A stretch of DNA of 64,000 bases from an uncultured Microbulbifer sp. (GCF_947498635.1 NZ_CANMKV010000019.1:1-64000), one strand, 5' to 3'; counted from the stretch's first letter, positions 10,322 through 20,039 are shown. Notes: generated by a model not told the origin, from the sequence alone. A program made the numbers and translations.

Positions 10322-10353
10322 CAAAAATTGCCAGCCCTCTTCGGGAGGCTGGC
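10322..10353 (-). promoter_or_regulatory. Terminator-like hairpin in the TonB-receptor leader
   Basis: On the minus strand a GC-rich stem (gccagcc / ggctggc, 10330-10353) is followed at once by aattttt. It ends about 35 bases before the receptor ATG. It could terminate a short upstream RNA or act as an attenuator of the receptor. Confidence 0.45.
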
Positions 10354-10676
10354 GTAAAACTGTCACGGGACCCTAAATCCCAAAAGACAGTTCATTTGTT
10401 GAGTACTAAAACCCTAAAAAAAAAACCTGCTGAAGAGGTAATCAATACTGGGATACTAATGAAACAAAATCGGCGCTTTAGATTTTTAAGAAAAAATAAG
10501 CAGTCACAGACAACCAAAAATGAATCGGCTAACTCCCTGCTTTAGGCATAAAATCCTAAGTCAACTTGGAGCTAGAATTTTCGGAAATGAATGAAATGGG
10601 CGACTGTCAACTCATCGATTGAAGTTAACGTAGCAATCTCTCTAAATTTTCTGAGGAAAATCAGCTTGATCGATCT
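10354..10676. other. Intergenic region, regulator to TonB receptor
   Basis: Contains the expected promoter region of the receptor read on the minus strand. It is AT-rich at 10405-10430 and 10485-10500. No operator is obvious and no second gene is seen. Confidence 0.35.
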
Positions 10677-11408
10677 TTATATATTGGACTGAACTTCACT
10701 GCGATAATTTACTGGAAGCTGTCCAAACATGCCTTTGAAGTGTCTACTGAAGTAACTATGAGATGTAAAGCCAACCCGATAAGCAATTTCAGATATTGGG
10801 CTTTGTGTTTCCACTAACATACGACGAGAGTTTTCTAATCTGACTTCCCGAACGAATTGCATGGGTGTTTTATCCAGATATTTTTTAAAACGCCGCTCTA
10901 ATGCACTAACCGATAAACTCGCAGCCTCTGCCAAATCTTCAACCGCAATTGGTTGGCTATAGTTATTTTTTATGTATTCAACTGGCCTTTTAAGTTTATC
11001 CATTCTAGAGAGAGCCTTAACCGTCTCTTTAAGGTCTCGAGCTACACCATAGGTTCCTATGATTTCTCCATTGGTACTTTTTAATGGTCGCTTTGATGTC
11101 GTAAACCAAACTAACTCGCCTGTTTTACCAATATTCAATTCCAACCGATCTGTAATCGTCTCTCCCGACATCACCCTTTTGTCATCACGCATATAGTTTT
11201 TTGCGAGATAAGAAGGGGAGAAGTCCATATCTGAACGGCCAACCACCTGATGTAATGACCTACATCCGACATGCTCAATAAATTCCCGGTTACAATGCAC
11301 CACATAGCCGGATTCATCTTTTATCCAGAAAATAATATCTGATATAAGATCAAACACCGCAATGATCTGCTGCGTGGTGACCTGCTCCAAGACTGATTTA
11401 TACTTCAT
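10677..11408 (-). CDS. PAS-AraC family transcriptional regulator
   Basis: A 243-residue regulator with an N-terminal PAS sensor (about residues 12-125; IIFWIKDESGYVVHCNREF and GTYGVARDL) and a C-terminal AraC/XylS double helix-turn-helix (about 140-238; the signature IAYRVGFTSHSYFSRHFK is clear). It presumably controls the downstream TonB receptor and Endo H-like gene, all on the same strand, though a 360-390-base gap before the receptor suggests a separate promoter there. PAS plus AraC without other domains is compact; the signal sensed cannot be read from sequence. Confidence 0.88.
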   Translation of the reverse strand: MKYKSVLEQVTTQQIIAVFDLISDIIFWIKDESGYVVHCNREFIEHVGCRSLHQVVGRSDMDFSPSYLAKNYMRDDKRVMSGETITDRLELNIGKTGELVWFTTSKRPLKSTNGEIIGTYGVARDLKETVKALSRMDKLKRPVEYIKNNYSQPIAVEDLAEAASLSVSALERRFKKYLDKTPMQFVREVRLENSRRMLVETQSPISEIAYRVGFTSHSYFSRHFKGMFGQLPVNYRSEVQSNI

Positions 11409-11517
11409 TATTCTTATTTACATTTTGTATAAAACTGGAATTTAGCTGAGCCTACTGACTAACCTCTTAAAAATTAACAAACTCAATAAGTTTTTTCTAA
11501 TCAAAACACTAAAAAAA

Positions 11518-11940
11518 TCAAAATGCCCCCTCTCTACACTCGCCTCGCACTTCCCCTCCATATGGGGAAATGATTCGCTCAATTTCAAAATAACCACGCT
11601 CGCAGAAACCGGTTTCCATCAACTTTTGCTCCAGAGCCCAGTCAAAGTAAGCTTCTACCCGGCGACTCGAAGGACCACCACTACCCATGGGGCCTCGTCT
11701 CTGCATTTGGCTCTGCGAACTTGAGCTGGCCACTATCGGCGTAGGAATATCACGCCGTTCCCTCTTAAGCGTAAAAGTAAAGCGCTTAGCGCCATTGGGG
11801 GCGATTTCGGTCTCGAAAGACTCCTGCATTCCAGGTATAGGGCTATTGCTAGCACAACCCGAAAATACCAGAGCAACCGCCAGGCAAGCCACTAGCTGCA
11901 GCGGGGGAAATCGATCATTTAGTTTATTCGTATTCAGCAC
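11518..11940 (-). CDS. Small lipoprotein, 140 aa
   Basis: Begins with GTG at 11940, supported by a gggag site six bases upstream. The N-terminus has a hydrophobic stretch ending in a lipobox-like FSGC (Cys29), so it is probably lipid-anchored in the envelope. The mature part carries a low-complexity SSSSQSQMQRR / GSGG linker and a conserved-looking C-terminal segment with two cysteines (GFCERG and GECREG). Function is not recognised. It sits between purU and the PAS-AraC regulator on the same strand as both but with gaps around 66-109 bases. Confidence 0.7.
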   Translation of the reverse strand: MLNTNKLNDRFPPLQLVACLAVALVFSGCASNSPIPGMQESFETEIAPNGAKRFTFTLKRERRDIPTPIVASSSSQSQMQRRGPMGSGGPSSRRVEAYFDWALEQKLMETGFCERGYFEIERIISPYGGEVRGECREGAF

Positions 11941-12006
11941 GGCAAGCTCCCTCAGCTTATTTTTGCTTTTTCGTACAAGGCTTTTAGCCTCCTCATATTC
12001 TATTTA

Positions 12007-12843
12007 TTACTTGAATACTACGGTTTTATTGCCGTGGATAAATACCCGTTCCTGTAGTACGAGTTGCAGTGCTCTTGTGAGCACCAGCTTTTCCACATCG
12101 CGACCCGCATCCGCCATGGACTCCGCCGAATAGGCGTGATCCACATGAATCACATCCTGTTCAATGATCGGCCCCTCATCCAGGTCGTCAGTAACAAAGT
12201 GTGCGGTGGCACCAATAATTTTTACCCCGCGCTCATAGGCCTGCTGATAGGGCTTGGCGCCAATAAAAGCCGGCAAGAAGGAGTGGTGAATATTGATAAT
12301 ACGGCCGCTGTAGCGAGCGACAAAATCGGACGTCAGCACCCGCATATACTTGGCTAACACCAGATAATCCGGAGTGTACTTATCCACCAGGGTCGCCACT
12401 TTTTGCTCATGCTCAAAGCGCTCAAGGCCTTGCGCAGATACGCAGTGGTAGGGAATGTCAAATTTCTCAACCAGCCCACCCAGGTCCGGGTGATTGCCAA
12501 TCACTGCGGCGATCTCCACATCCATAGCGCCGGAGTAGCACTTCATCAAGATATCTCCAAGGCAATGGGGCTCCCTCGTCACCATCAACACCAGGCGCTT
12601 GCGCTCGGCCGAGACCAGGCGCCGTTCCGCCCCCTGAGGCAGGGCCATATCCAAGTCTTCGAGAAAGGTGGCATCGTTAAAGATACCCTCGAGGGCAGTG
12701 CGCATAAAAAAGCGGCCCTCGACGCGGTCCACGAACTCATCATTCTTGATAATATTGAGCTGGTGCTTGTAGCAAATATTGGTAATCTTCGCGATCAGGC
12801 CCTTATCATCGGGGCAGTCGGTCAGCAGTATCTTCTTTTCCAT
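12007..12843 (-). CDS. purU: Formyltetrahydrofolate deformylase
   Basis: PurU hydrolyses 10-formyl-THF to formate and THF, balancing one-carbon pools and supplying formate for PurT. The 278-residue protein has an N-terminal ACT domain (about 1-85, LLTDCPDDKGLIAKIT) and a C-terminal formyltransferase fold. The active-site region is visible: INIHHSFLPAFIGAKPY with the catalytic His and the loop DDLDEGPIIEQD with the catalytic Asp. Length agrees with E. coli PurU (280). It is divergent from pepQ, with 83 bases between the starts. Confidence 0.95.
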   Translation of the reverse strand: MEKKILLTDCPDDKGLIAKITNICYKHQLNIIKNDEFVDRVEGRFFMRTALEGIFNDATFLEDLDMALPQGAERRLVSAERKRLVLMVTREPHCLGDILMKCYSGAMDVEIAAVIGNHPDLGGLVEKFDIPYHCVSAQGLERFEHEQKVATLVDKYTPDYLVLAKYMRVLTSDFVARYSGRIINIHHSFLPAFIGAKPYQQAYERGVKIIGATAHFVTDDLDEGPIIEQDVIHVDHAYSAESMADAGRDVEKLVLTRALQLVLQERVFIHGNKTVVFK

Positions 12844-12926
12844 GGTCGAATTTCAGGCCAAATATCCAGAGTTCAGACTATACACTATGCCGTCTTATCG
12901 ATTCAGCGATCCATCCTGGGGAGAAC

Positions 12927-14240
12927 ATGGATAACAACCTTTACGCAGATCACATGGCCAGCCTGTGCCGCCGCTACGACGACATTCTCGAACAGAGTGG
13001 CTTTGAAACGCTCAATGTATTTAGCGGTGCACCTAGGATGCAATTCCTGGATGACAATCCCTACCCCTTTAAGGTCAATCCTCAGTTCAAGGCCCTGGTA
13101 CCAATTACCGATAACCCCAACAGTTGGGTGATCTACAAGCGTGGGCAGAAGCCCAAATTGCTGTTCTATCGCCCGGTGGACTTCTGGCATTATGTCCCCC
13201 CCGCTCCGCAGACTTTCTGGAGTGCGTTCTACGATATCGAGCTGCTGAGCAAGCCCGCCGATGCACGGGAATTCCTCTGCGCAGACGGGGCGGCCTTTAT
13301 CGGCGAAACTGAAAGACTACAAGACTGGCCTCTCGGCACCATCAACCCAGAGCCCCTGATCAATCGCCTGCACTGGGCACGCGCTTACAAGACACCCTAC
13401 GAGGTGGCCTGCCTGCGCGAGGCCAACCGCATAGCGATGGCCGGCCACCGCGCTGCCGAGCAAGCCTTTCGCAGCGGTGCCAGCGAGTTCGAGATCAACC
13501 AGGCCTACTTGAGTGCTACCGGCCAGGGCGAGAACACCATGCCGTACGGCAATATCGTGGCCCTCAATGAACACGCGGCGATACTGCACTACACGCACCT
13601 CTCCACCCAACGCTTGCCTGGCACAGAGTTAAAAACCTTTCTGATCGATGCTGGGGCCAACTGCAACGGTTATTGCGCAGATATCACCCGCACCTATACC
13701 TACGCCGATAGTGAGTTCTCTCAGCTCATTGCGGCGATGGATGAAAAGCAGCTACAGCTGGTCGATGGCCTCAAACCCGGCCAGCCTTACCCGGACCTAC
13801 ACCGTCAGTGCCACCTGAAGGTCGGCGAACTACTGGCTCAATTTGGTATTGTTAAGTCCTCTGCCGAAAGCGCAGTAGAATCGGGTCTTACCCGTCCGTT
13901 TATGCCTCATGGCCTGGGTCACTTCCTCGGCTTGCAAGTGCATGATGTGGGCGGCCACCAAAGCAGCCCCGATGGCGGCGCCACACCCCCACCGGAAGAG
14001 TATCCCTTCCTGCGTACCAGCCGTACGATTGAAGAGAGTCAGGTATTTACTATTGAGCCGGGACTCTACTTTATCGACAGCCTGCTGGCGGAATTGAAAG
14101 CCTCCGATCTTGCCAGTGAAGTGAACTGGGACAAGGTGGAGGAGTTCCGCCCTTACGGTGGTGTGCGTATCGAGGACAACATTGTGGTCGGCGCAGACAC
14201 GAACATGAACCTGACCCGCAACTGGGAAGCTCAATCCTAA
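12927..14240 (+). CDS. pepQ: Xaa-Pro dipeptidase (prolidase)
   Basis: Cytosolic dinuclear metallopeptidase that hydrolyses X-Pro dipeptides (M24B family). At 437 residues it is close to E. coli PepQ (443). Metal ligands can be seen in order: Asp in FLIDAGAN, Asp in CADITRTY, His in PHGLGHFLGLQVHD, Glu in FTIEPGLYF and Glu in GVRIEDNIVV. The start has a strong ggggaga site. A hairpin terminator follows the stop. PepQ-like enzymes of marine bacteria also hydrolyse organophosphate esters in some species; nothing in the sequence decides that. Confidence 0.94.
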   Translation: MDNNLYADHMASLCRRYDDILEQSGFETLNVFSGAPRMQFLDDNPYPFKVNPQFKALVPITDNPNSWVIYKRGQKPKLLFYRPVDFWHYVPPAPQTFWSAFYDIELLSKPADAREFLCADGAAFIGETERLQDWPLGTINPEPLINRLHWARAYKTPYEVACLREANRIAMAGHRAAEQAFRSGASEFEINQAYLSATGQGENTMPYGNIVALNEHAAILHYTHLSTQRLPGTELKTFLIDAGANCNGYCADITRTYTYADSEFSQLIAAMDEKQLQLVDGLKPGQPYPDLHRQCHLKVGELLAQFGIVKSSAESAVESGLTRPFMPHGLGHFLGLQVHDVGGHQSSPDGGATPPPEEYPFLRTSRTIEESQVFTIEPGLYFIDSLLAELKASDLASEVNWDKVEEFRPYGGVRIEDNIVVGADTNMNLTRNWEAQS

Positions 14241-14545
14241 CGTTAATGCCCGGGATCTTAGTGCCCAGTCCCTAAGCGCACCCCGCAGCCAGGTAAGGTC
14301 ATCCACAACCTGGCTGCCGAATTTCTCTTTTTCTTCCAAAAACCTTCCTGCGCCTTAAGACTAAAAAGCACGAATCTACGCGCGATCTACGGCTATAAAA
14401 AACCAGCTGCAACGTCTTGCCGCGCCAATTAATCCCTCTACCGATTTTTATCCTTAGATGCCTTAGCCGAAAGCCCCTATCTCTTGCCTAAAAGTACAAA
14501 AGCAGCCAATCTCCCCAGCGCAAAAACAACAACAAGGCCCATCTC
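14241..14545. other. Intergenic region, pepQ to amidohydrolase
   Basis: About 305 bases. The left part holds the pepQ terminator; the right part should hold the promoter of the amidohydrolase gene, whose ribosome-binding site (aagg) is at about 14533. Nothing else is recognised. Confidence 0.4.
14285..14335 (+). terminator. Probable terminator of pepQ
   Basis: A 10-bp perfect stem (gcagccaggt / acctggctgc, 14285-14317) with a 13-base loop is followed by a T-rich stretch (ctctttttctt), about 45 bases after the stop. Confidence 0.65.
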
Positions 14546-16597
14546 ATGAAGAAATCCAGGCTAGCCACACTCGTCACCGCCGCTGTACTCACAGCGGCTA
14601 ATTCCACCTATGCAAAATCCATTGAGTATGTGTTCTACGATAAAGAGGGGATCGCCGGCACCGAGGTTATCGAACAAAAAGGTTCTAAAGTTACCGGCGA
14701 GCTAAGCCTCGGGTGGAACAACCGCCGTCTCAACCTCAAGGAGAGTTTTACCATTGGCGCGGCCAAGATGCCCGAGCATCTCTACATTGAAGGTATCAGC
14801 CCATTTGGCGCTCCGGTCAGTGAAGAATTTACCCTAAAAAATGGTGTGGCTAGCTGGCAGGGTTCCGATGAGCATGGCAGCGCGAAAACTTCCGAAGCGC
14901 AATTTTATATTCCTAAAAATACGACCCTAGCCATCCAAACTCAGCTGGTTAAAGCATTGATCGCCGATAAAGACCACAGCATAGGCTTATTGCCCCAAGG
15001 GCAGGCGCAGCTGCACAAACTCGATCAATTGACTCTACAGCAGGGCGACGAGAAGAAAACCGTCTACCTCTACGGTGTGAGTGGCCTCGGTTTTACACCG
15101 GAATTGGCCTGGCACGATGAAAAAGGCGATCTGTTCGCTGCCGATGAGGGGGGCTGGTTTGCTATTTTGCGCAAGGGTTGGAATAAATCACACTTACAGG
15201 AACTAAAAGAGCGGCAGGTGGCCGCTGCCGATAAATACTTGCAAGAAATCGCCGAGAGACACACGCACACCTCCGCCCAGCCGATCCTGATTAGTAATGT
15301 CAGCCTGGTGGATGTAGAAGCGGGCAAACTCCTGAATAAACGCCACTTGCTGGTCGAAAACGGCAAGATTAAAAAAATCAGCCGCCGCCCCATCAAACTC
15401 GATAATGCCACTCAAATTGATGCCAAGGGCCACACCCTGATTCCAGGATTGTGGGATATGCACGCACACTTGTCCCCCAACGATGGTGCTTTAAACATGG
15501 CTGCGGGCATTATCAATGTGCGCGACATCGGCAATACTCACGAAAATATCACGCGCATCTCCAGTCTATTTGAGTCCGAGCAAATTATTGGTGGCGATCT
15601 GTTCCGCGCGGGCTTTATGGACCGTGAAAGTGAAAATGCCATGCGTATGGGAAAAACCGCCGACAGTCTGGAGGAGGCCAAGGAAATTGTTGAGTGGTAT
15701 GCGGAACGCAACTACCAGCAGATTAAAACCTATAGCTCCATGGAGCCCGAGTGGATTGCCCCCCTGGCTAAGCATATTCATGATAACGGTATGCGTTTAT
15801 CCGGACATATCCCTGCGTTTATGACGGCAGAGGAAGCAGTGGATGCTGGCTTCGATGAAATCCAGCATATCAATATGCTGTTCTTGAACTTTATGGGCAA
15901 GATCGATACCCGCAAGAAACTGCGCTTTACCGAAATCGGGGAACACGCTCACGAGTTGGATTTGGAAAGTAAAGAAGTTGCCGAATTCCTGGATAAACTC
16001 GCACAAAAAGGCACTGTCGTGGATGCCACCACGACCGTATTTAGCTCTATGTTGCTGCGCGAGCCAGGCAAAGTAGATCCCGAATTTGCCGATATTGCCA
16101 ACCACTTGCCGGTCAATATTCAGCGCTCATTTATTGGTGCGGAGTTAGATGTAAAACCCGAACATCGGGATGACTACAACTTATCCGCAGATGCCCTGCT
16201 CAAAATGATGCATAAACTGCACGAACACAAAGTCACGATGGTGGCCGGTTCAGACGGGATTCCCGGCTTCACCCTGCTGCGCGAGCTAGAGCTCTACGCC
16301 AAATCCGGCATTCCCACCATTGATGTACTGCGCACCGCCACCCTGGTGCCCGCCCAGGTAATGGGGGCCGATAAATACACCGGTAGTATTGCGGTGGGTA
16401 AAAATGCAGACCTGGTATTACTGGAGGGCAATCCTCTGGAAGATATCAGCGCGCTGCGCCGCACCGCACTGGTAATCGAAGGTCAGAACCTATACCGCCC
16501 AGATGAATTGTACCAAGCACTCGGTATCAAACCATTCCACCCCTCAGTGCCATTTGAATTAAATGGCACCACAACGATTGCGGCGCAAGCCCAATAA
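14546..16597 (+). CDS. Secreted amidohydrolase (imidazolonepropionase-like)
   Basis: A 683-residue exported metal-dependent hydrolase. Residues 1-23 form a signal peptide (cleavage after TYA). A roughly 230-residue N-terminal region of beta-rich character precedes the amidohydrolase domain. Metal-site motifs are visible: DMHAHL (HxH), GHIPAF, IQHINM and the Asp in AGSDGIPGF, plus a candidate carboxylated Lys in QQIKTYSS. The C-terminal GKNADLVLLEGNPLEDI is the usual beta-sandwich closure of this superfamily. Members cleave cyclic amides or dipeptides (Xaa-Pro or imidazolonepropionate-like); the substrate is not predictable here, although a neighbouring pepQ makes peptide use plausible. Monocistronic, ended by a bidirectional terminator. 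Confidence 0.88.
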   Translation: MKKSRLATLVTAAVLTAANSTYAKSIEYVFYDKEGIAGTEVIEQKGSKVTGELSLGWNNRRLNLKESFTIGAAKMPEHLYIEGISPFGAPVSEEFTLKNGVASWQGSDEHGSAKTSEAQFYIPKNTTLAIQTQLVKALIADKDHSIGLLPQGQAQLHKLDQLTLQQGDEKKTVYLYGVSGLGFTPELAWHDEKGDLFAADEGGWFAILRKGWNKSHLQELKERQVAAADKYLQEIAERHTHTSAQPILISNVSLVDVEAGKLLNKRHLLVENGKIKKISRRPIKLDNATQIDAKGHTLIPGLWDMHAHLSPNDGALNMAAGIINVRDIGNTHENITRISSLFESEQIIGGDLFRAGFMDRESENAMRMGKTADSLEEAKEIVEWYAERNYQQIKTYSSMEPEWIAPLAKHIHDNGMRLSGHIPAFMTAEEAVDAGFDEIQHINMLFLNFMGKIDTRKKLRFTEIGEHAHELDLESKEVAEFLDKLAQKGTVVDATTTVFSSMLLREPGKVDPEFADIANHLPVNIQRSFIGAELDVKPEHRDDYNLSADALLKMMHKLHEHKVTMVAGSDGIPGFTLLRELELYAKSGIPTIDVLRTATLVPAQVMGADKYTGSIAVGKNADLVLLEGNPLEDISALRRTALVIEGQNLYRPDELYQALGIKPFHPSVPFELNGTTTIAAQAQ

Positions 16598-16642
16598 CAA
16601 GAAAAAATAACTGGCAGGAAGTATCAGCTATTTTCCTCCATC

Positions 16643-16679
16643 AAAAAAACCGGCAATCAATACCATTGCCGGTTTTTTT
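16643..16679. terminator. Bidirectional terminator, amidohydrolase / metE
   Basis: A perfect 15-bp inverted repeat with an A run on one side and a T run on the other (core ccggcaat / attgccgg, 7-base loop), between two convergent genes. Works in either direction. Confidence 0.92.
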
Positions 16680-16692
16680 ATTAGGGTAGCGA

Positions 16693-18927
16693 TTAGGCTA
16701 ATTCGGTGCGCACTGCCCTAGCGGCCTCCACCATATTCAGCAGAGATGATCCCACTTCAGCCCAGCTTCGGGTTTTCAGACCGCAATCTGGATTCACCCA
16801 AAGTCGCTGTACAGGCACCACTTCAGCAATTTTCTTCAATCGATCCACCAGCTCCTCGCGTTCCGGCACATTGGGGGAGTGAATATCGTAAACACCCGGT
16901 CCTATCTCATTGGGATAACCACCATTCCTATCGGCAAAAGCACTGAGCAGGCGCAAGTCAGACCGCGAGGATTCGATAGTAATGACATCTGCATCGAGAG
17001 AGACAATCGCTTCCATGATTGCATTGAAATTGCTGTAACACATATGTGTGTGAATCTGAGTTTCCGCTTTTACCTCACTACAGGTATAACGGAAACAGGC
17101 CACCGCCCAGGCAAAATAATCCTCATGCTCAGACTCCCGTAAGGGGACTCCTTCGCGCAGTGCCGGCTCATCAATTTGGATAATACCGATACCCGCCGCC
17201 TCCAGGTCTAATACTTCCTCGTGTAGTGCCTGGGCAATCTGCAGGCAGGTTTCACTGCGATGAATATCCTCGCGCGGGAAGGACCAATTGAGGATAGTAA
17301 CCGGACCGGTCAACATTCCTTTTACCGGCTTGCTGGTCAGGCTCTGGGCATAGCTGCTCCACTCTACGGTCATTGCTTTGGGTCGAGAAATATCGCCAAA
17401 AATAATCGGTGGTTTTACACAGCGAGAACCATAACTTTGCACCCAACCATTGCCGGTATGCACAAACCCCTCCAGCTGTTCGCCGAAGTACTCCACCATA
17501 TCATTGCGTTCCGCTTCACCGTGCACCAGCACATCCAGGCCGAGAATCTCCTGGCGCCGAATCGCCTCGGCAATTTCCGCACGCAGGTGTCCGCGATAAT
17601 CCGATGCACTGATTTCTCCACTGCGAAACTGTCGACGCACCTTGCGTAACAAGTCTGTTTGCGGAAATGAGCCAATCGTGGTGGTAGGCAGCAGTGGCAA
17701 TTGCCAACGCTTCTTCTGCACGGCGGCCCGCTCCTGATAGCGCTGCGTGCGCCAGCTATCCTGTAAGCGCTCAGCAATAGAACGGCTTTGCGTAATACCC
17801 TCTACGCTAGCTCCAGCCGCTGTAGACTCTCCACACAATAATTGCTGTAACTGAGCCAACTCCTGAAGCTTCTGCCGACTGTAGGCGAGCTTCTGTTTTT
17901 GATCGTCCGGCAGTGAAACTTCTGATTCCAGATCCACAGGACTGTGCAACAGTGAACAACTGGCAGACAGCCACAGACGCTCCCCCAGCTGCTCCGCGAG
18001 AGGCTTTAAAATGCACTGCCATTTCTCCAAGTCCGCCCGCCACACATTGCGCCCATTCAGAACGCCCGCAGACAGCACCCGGTTTTCATCGGTAAGCTCA
18101 ACCGCTGCTTGTAACTCCTCCGGCGCGCGTACGCAATCAATATGTACACCGGAAACCGGCAGGGAAAATGCCAGCGGCAAGTTTTCACGCAGGGGAGAGA
18201 AATAAGTGGCCAGCAGTAACTTCATGCCTGCGCCCGCATGCGCAATCTGTTGATAAGCGCGATCAAATGCATTCCGCCACTCATCCGGCAGGTCCAAGCC
18301 CAGTATCGGCTCATCCACCTGTACCCAATCCACATTCTGTTCCGCCAGCTGTGAAAATAGCTCTGTATAACAGGGCAAAATTTCTGGAAGCAGCTCTAGG
18401 GCATTGTCGACCCCCCGCCCCAACCACAGATAAGTGAGCGGTCCGATAACCACTGGCTTGGCAGCATACCCCTGGGACTGAGCTTCGCGCACTTCATCCA
18501 GTAGCCACGTACTATCCAGGGAAAATTCCTGATCGGTGGAAAACTCCGGCACCAAATAGTGGTAATTCGTATCGAACCACTTGGTCATAGCATTCGCCGC
18601 TACCGGCTGACCCGATGGCGCGCGCCCGCGGGCTTGGCGGAAATACTGATCCAGCGTGTTGTCTGCCGCACCTTCGACAAAGCGCTGACCGAGCACACCA
18701 AACATCTGCGAGTGGTTGAGCACCTGGTCATACCAGGCAAAATCCCCCACGGTCACGAAATTCAGTCCAGCCTCGCTCTGCGCCTGCCAATTCTCCCGAC
18801 GGATCTCTGCCCCCACCCGCAACAGTTGCTGTTGGGGAATTTCACCGAGCCAATAAGCTTCCTGAGCTTTTTTCAGCTCTCGAGCAGCGCCGATACGCGG
18901 GTAACCAAGGATATGTGTTTGCACCAT
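16693..18927 (-). CDS. metE: Cobalamin-independent methionine synthase
   Basis: Transfers a methyl group from 5-methyl-THF triglutamate to homocysteine, the last step of methionine synthesis without B12. The 744-residue protein has the two-barrel structure of the family (753 in E. coli). Zinc ligands of the C-terminal barrel are seen: His and Cys in IHTHMCYSNFN, Glu in VITIESSRSD and Cys in WVNPDCGLKTR. The N-terminus (HILGYPRIGAARELKKA) is characteristic. Divergent from metR, the standard arrangement, so activation by MetR with homocysteine is expected. Confidence 0.97.
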   Translation of the reverse strand: MVQTHILGYPRIGAARELKKAQEAYWLGEIPQQQLLRVGAEIRRENWQAQSEAGLNFVTVGDFAWYDQVLNHSQMFGVLGQRFVEGAADNTLDQYFRQARGRAPSGQPVAANAMTKWFDTNYHYLVPEFSTDQEFSLDSTWLLDEVREAQSQGYAAKPVVIGPLTYLWLGRGVDNALELLPEILPCYTELFSQLAEQNVDWVQVDEPILGLDLPDEWRNAFDRAYQQIAHAGAGMKLLLATYFSPLRENLPLAFSLPVSGVHIDCVRAPEELQAAVELTDENRVLSAGVLNGRNVWRADLEKWQCILKPLAEQLGERLWLSASCSLLHSPVDLESEVSLPDDQKQKLAYSRQKLQELAQLQQLLCGESTAAGASVEGITQSRSIAERLQDSWRTQRYQERAAVQKKRWQLPLLPTTTIGSFPQTDLLRKVRRQFRSGEISASDYRGHLRAEIAEAIRRQEILGLDVLVHGEAERNDMVEYFGEQLEGFVHTGNGWVQSYGSRCVKPPIIFGDISRPKAMTVEWSSYAQSLTSKPVKGMLTGPVTILNWSFPREDIHRSETCLQIAQALHEEVLDLEAAGIGIIQIDEPALREGVPLRESEHEDYFAWAVACFRYTCSEVKAETQIHTHMCYSNFNAIMEAIVSLDADVITIESSRSDLRLLSAFADRNGGYPNEIGPGVYDIHSPNVPEREELVDRLKKIAEVVPVQRLWVNPDCGLKTRSWAEVGSSLLNMVEAARAVRTELA

Positions 18928-19103
18928 TTCTGCGTTTCCAAGTCCGTTCCTGTGAGAGGGGATGGCCCCTTTGATTCTTGCACTCGCCGGCAGTGACCTC
19001 TCCTAAACGGGTATCAGCACTTGCGAAGCTTCGGACTTGATTGTGTGCCGGCCATGTTATTCAATCAATTTCATATTTTTTGTTTTAAACATGAATAATA
19101 TTA
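18928..19103. promoter_or_regulatory. metE/metR divergent control region
   Basis: 176 bases between the divergent starts. The part next to metR is AT-rich, and a 10-bp palindrome cgaagcttcg is at 19024-19033. A textbook MetR box could not be matched with confidence, so operator placement remains open. Confidence 0.5.
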
Positions 19104-20039
19104 ATGATGATTGAAATACGCCATCTGCGGGCCCTCTCAGTTTTACGTGAAACTGGCAGTCTGGTGCGCGCTGCCGAGTGCCTGCACCTGACCCAGTCGG
19201 CGCTATCTCACTTATTCCGGGAGATGGAGGAACGCCACGGCCTGCCGTTATTTGTACGCAAATCCCGCCCCCTGCGCTTTACCAGTGCGGGCTTGCGCCT
19301 GCTGCAGCTCGCCGATGACCTCCTGCCCCGCGTAGCCCTAGCCCAACGGGATCTGGCCCGGCTGGCATCCGGACAGTCGGGACGTTTGAATATCGCGATC
19401 GAATGCCATAGTTGTTACCAATGGCTGATGCCTACGTTAAATACCTATCGCGACGACTGGCCCGAGGTAGAGCTGGACCTGTGCAGTGGCTTTCACTTTG
19501 CACCGCTGCCAGCACTCACCCGGGGAGACCTGGACCTAGTGGTCACCTCCAACCCGGACCGGGAACTGAAAGGCATTCACTACCTGCCACTCTTCAGCTT
19601 TGAGATGTGCCTGGCACTCAGCCGCAAGCACCCGTTGATACAAAGTAGCGCTAAGCGCCGCTGGGTCATCGCGGAGGAACTGGCCGGAGAAGTACAGATT
19701 ACTTACCCAGTGGAACGGGAGCGTCTGGATATTTTCCAGAACTTCCTCGAGCCCGCCGGAGTCGAACCCGCAGATGTGCGCACGGCAGAATTGACGGTTA
19801 TGATGGTGCAGCTTGTCGCCAGCGGCCGCGGTGTCTGCGCACTGCCCAACTGGGCCCTGCACGAGTACCTGCAAAAGGGATTTGTGGCGCAACTGCGCCT
19901 GGGAGAAAAGGGTCTGTGGAGTACTCTCTATGCCGCGGTACGTGAAGAAATGCTGGAGCAGGCTTATGTGGCCGATTTCCTGCAAACCGCACGGGATACC
20001 TGCTTTACCCACCTAAACGGTATTCGCACGGCAAGCTGA
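19104..20039 (+). CDS. metR: LysR-type regulator of methionine genes
   Basis: A 311-residue LysR-family activator: winged helix-turn-helix in residues 1-65 (LRALSVLRETGSLVRAAECL then HLTQSALSHLFREME) and a co-inducer-binding domain from about 90 (RLNIAIECHSCYQWLMPTL). ECHSCYQWL is typical of MetR, whose co-inducer is homocysteine. Divergent location next to metE supports the name. Two in-frame ATG codons lie at the start (19104 and 19107); either may be used. Confidence 0.93.
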   Translation: MMIEIRHLRALSVLRETGSLVRAAECLHLTQSALSHLFREMEERHGLPLFVRKSRPLRFTSAGLRLLQLADDLLPRVALAQRDLARLASGQSGRLNIAIECHSCYQWLMPTLNTYRDDWPEVELDLCSGFHFAPLPALTRGDLDLVVTSNPDRELKGIHYLPLFSFEMCLALSRKHPLIQSSAKRRWVIAEELAGEVQITYPVERERLDIFQNFLEPAGVEPADVRTAELTVMMVQLVASGRGVCALPNWALHEYLQKGFVAQLRLGEKGLWSTLYAAVREEMLEQAYVADFLQTARDTCFTHLNGIRTAS

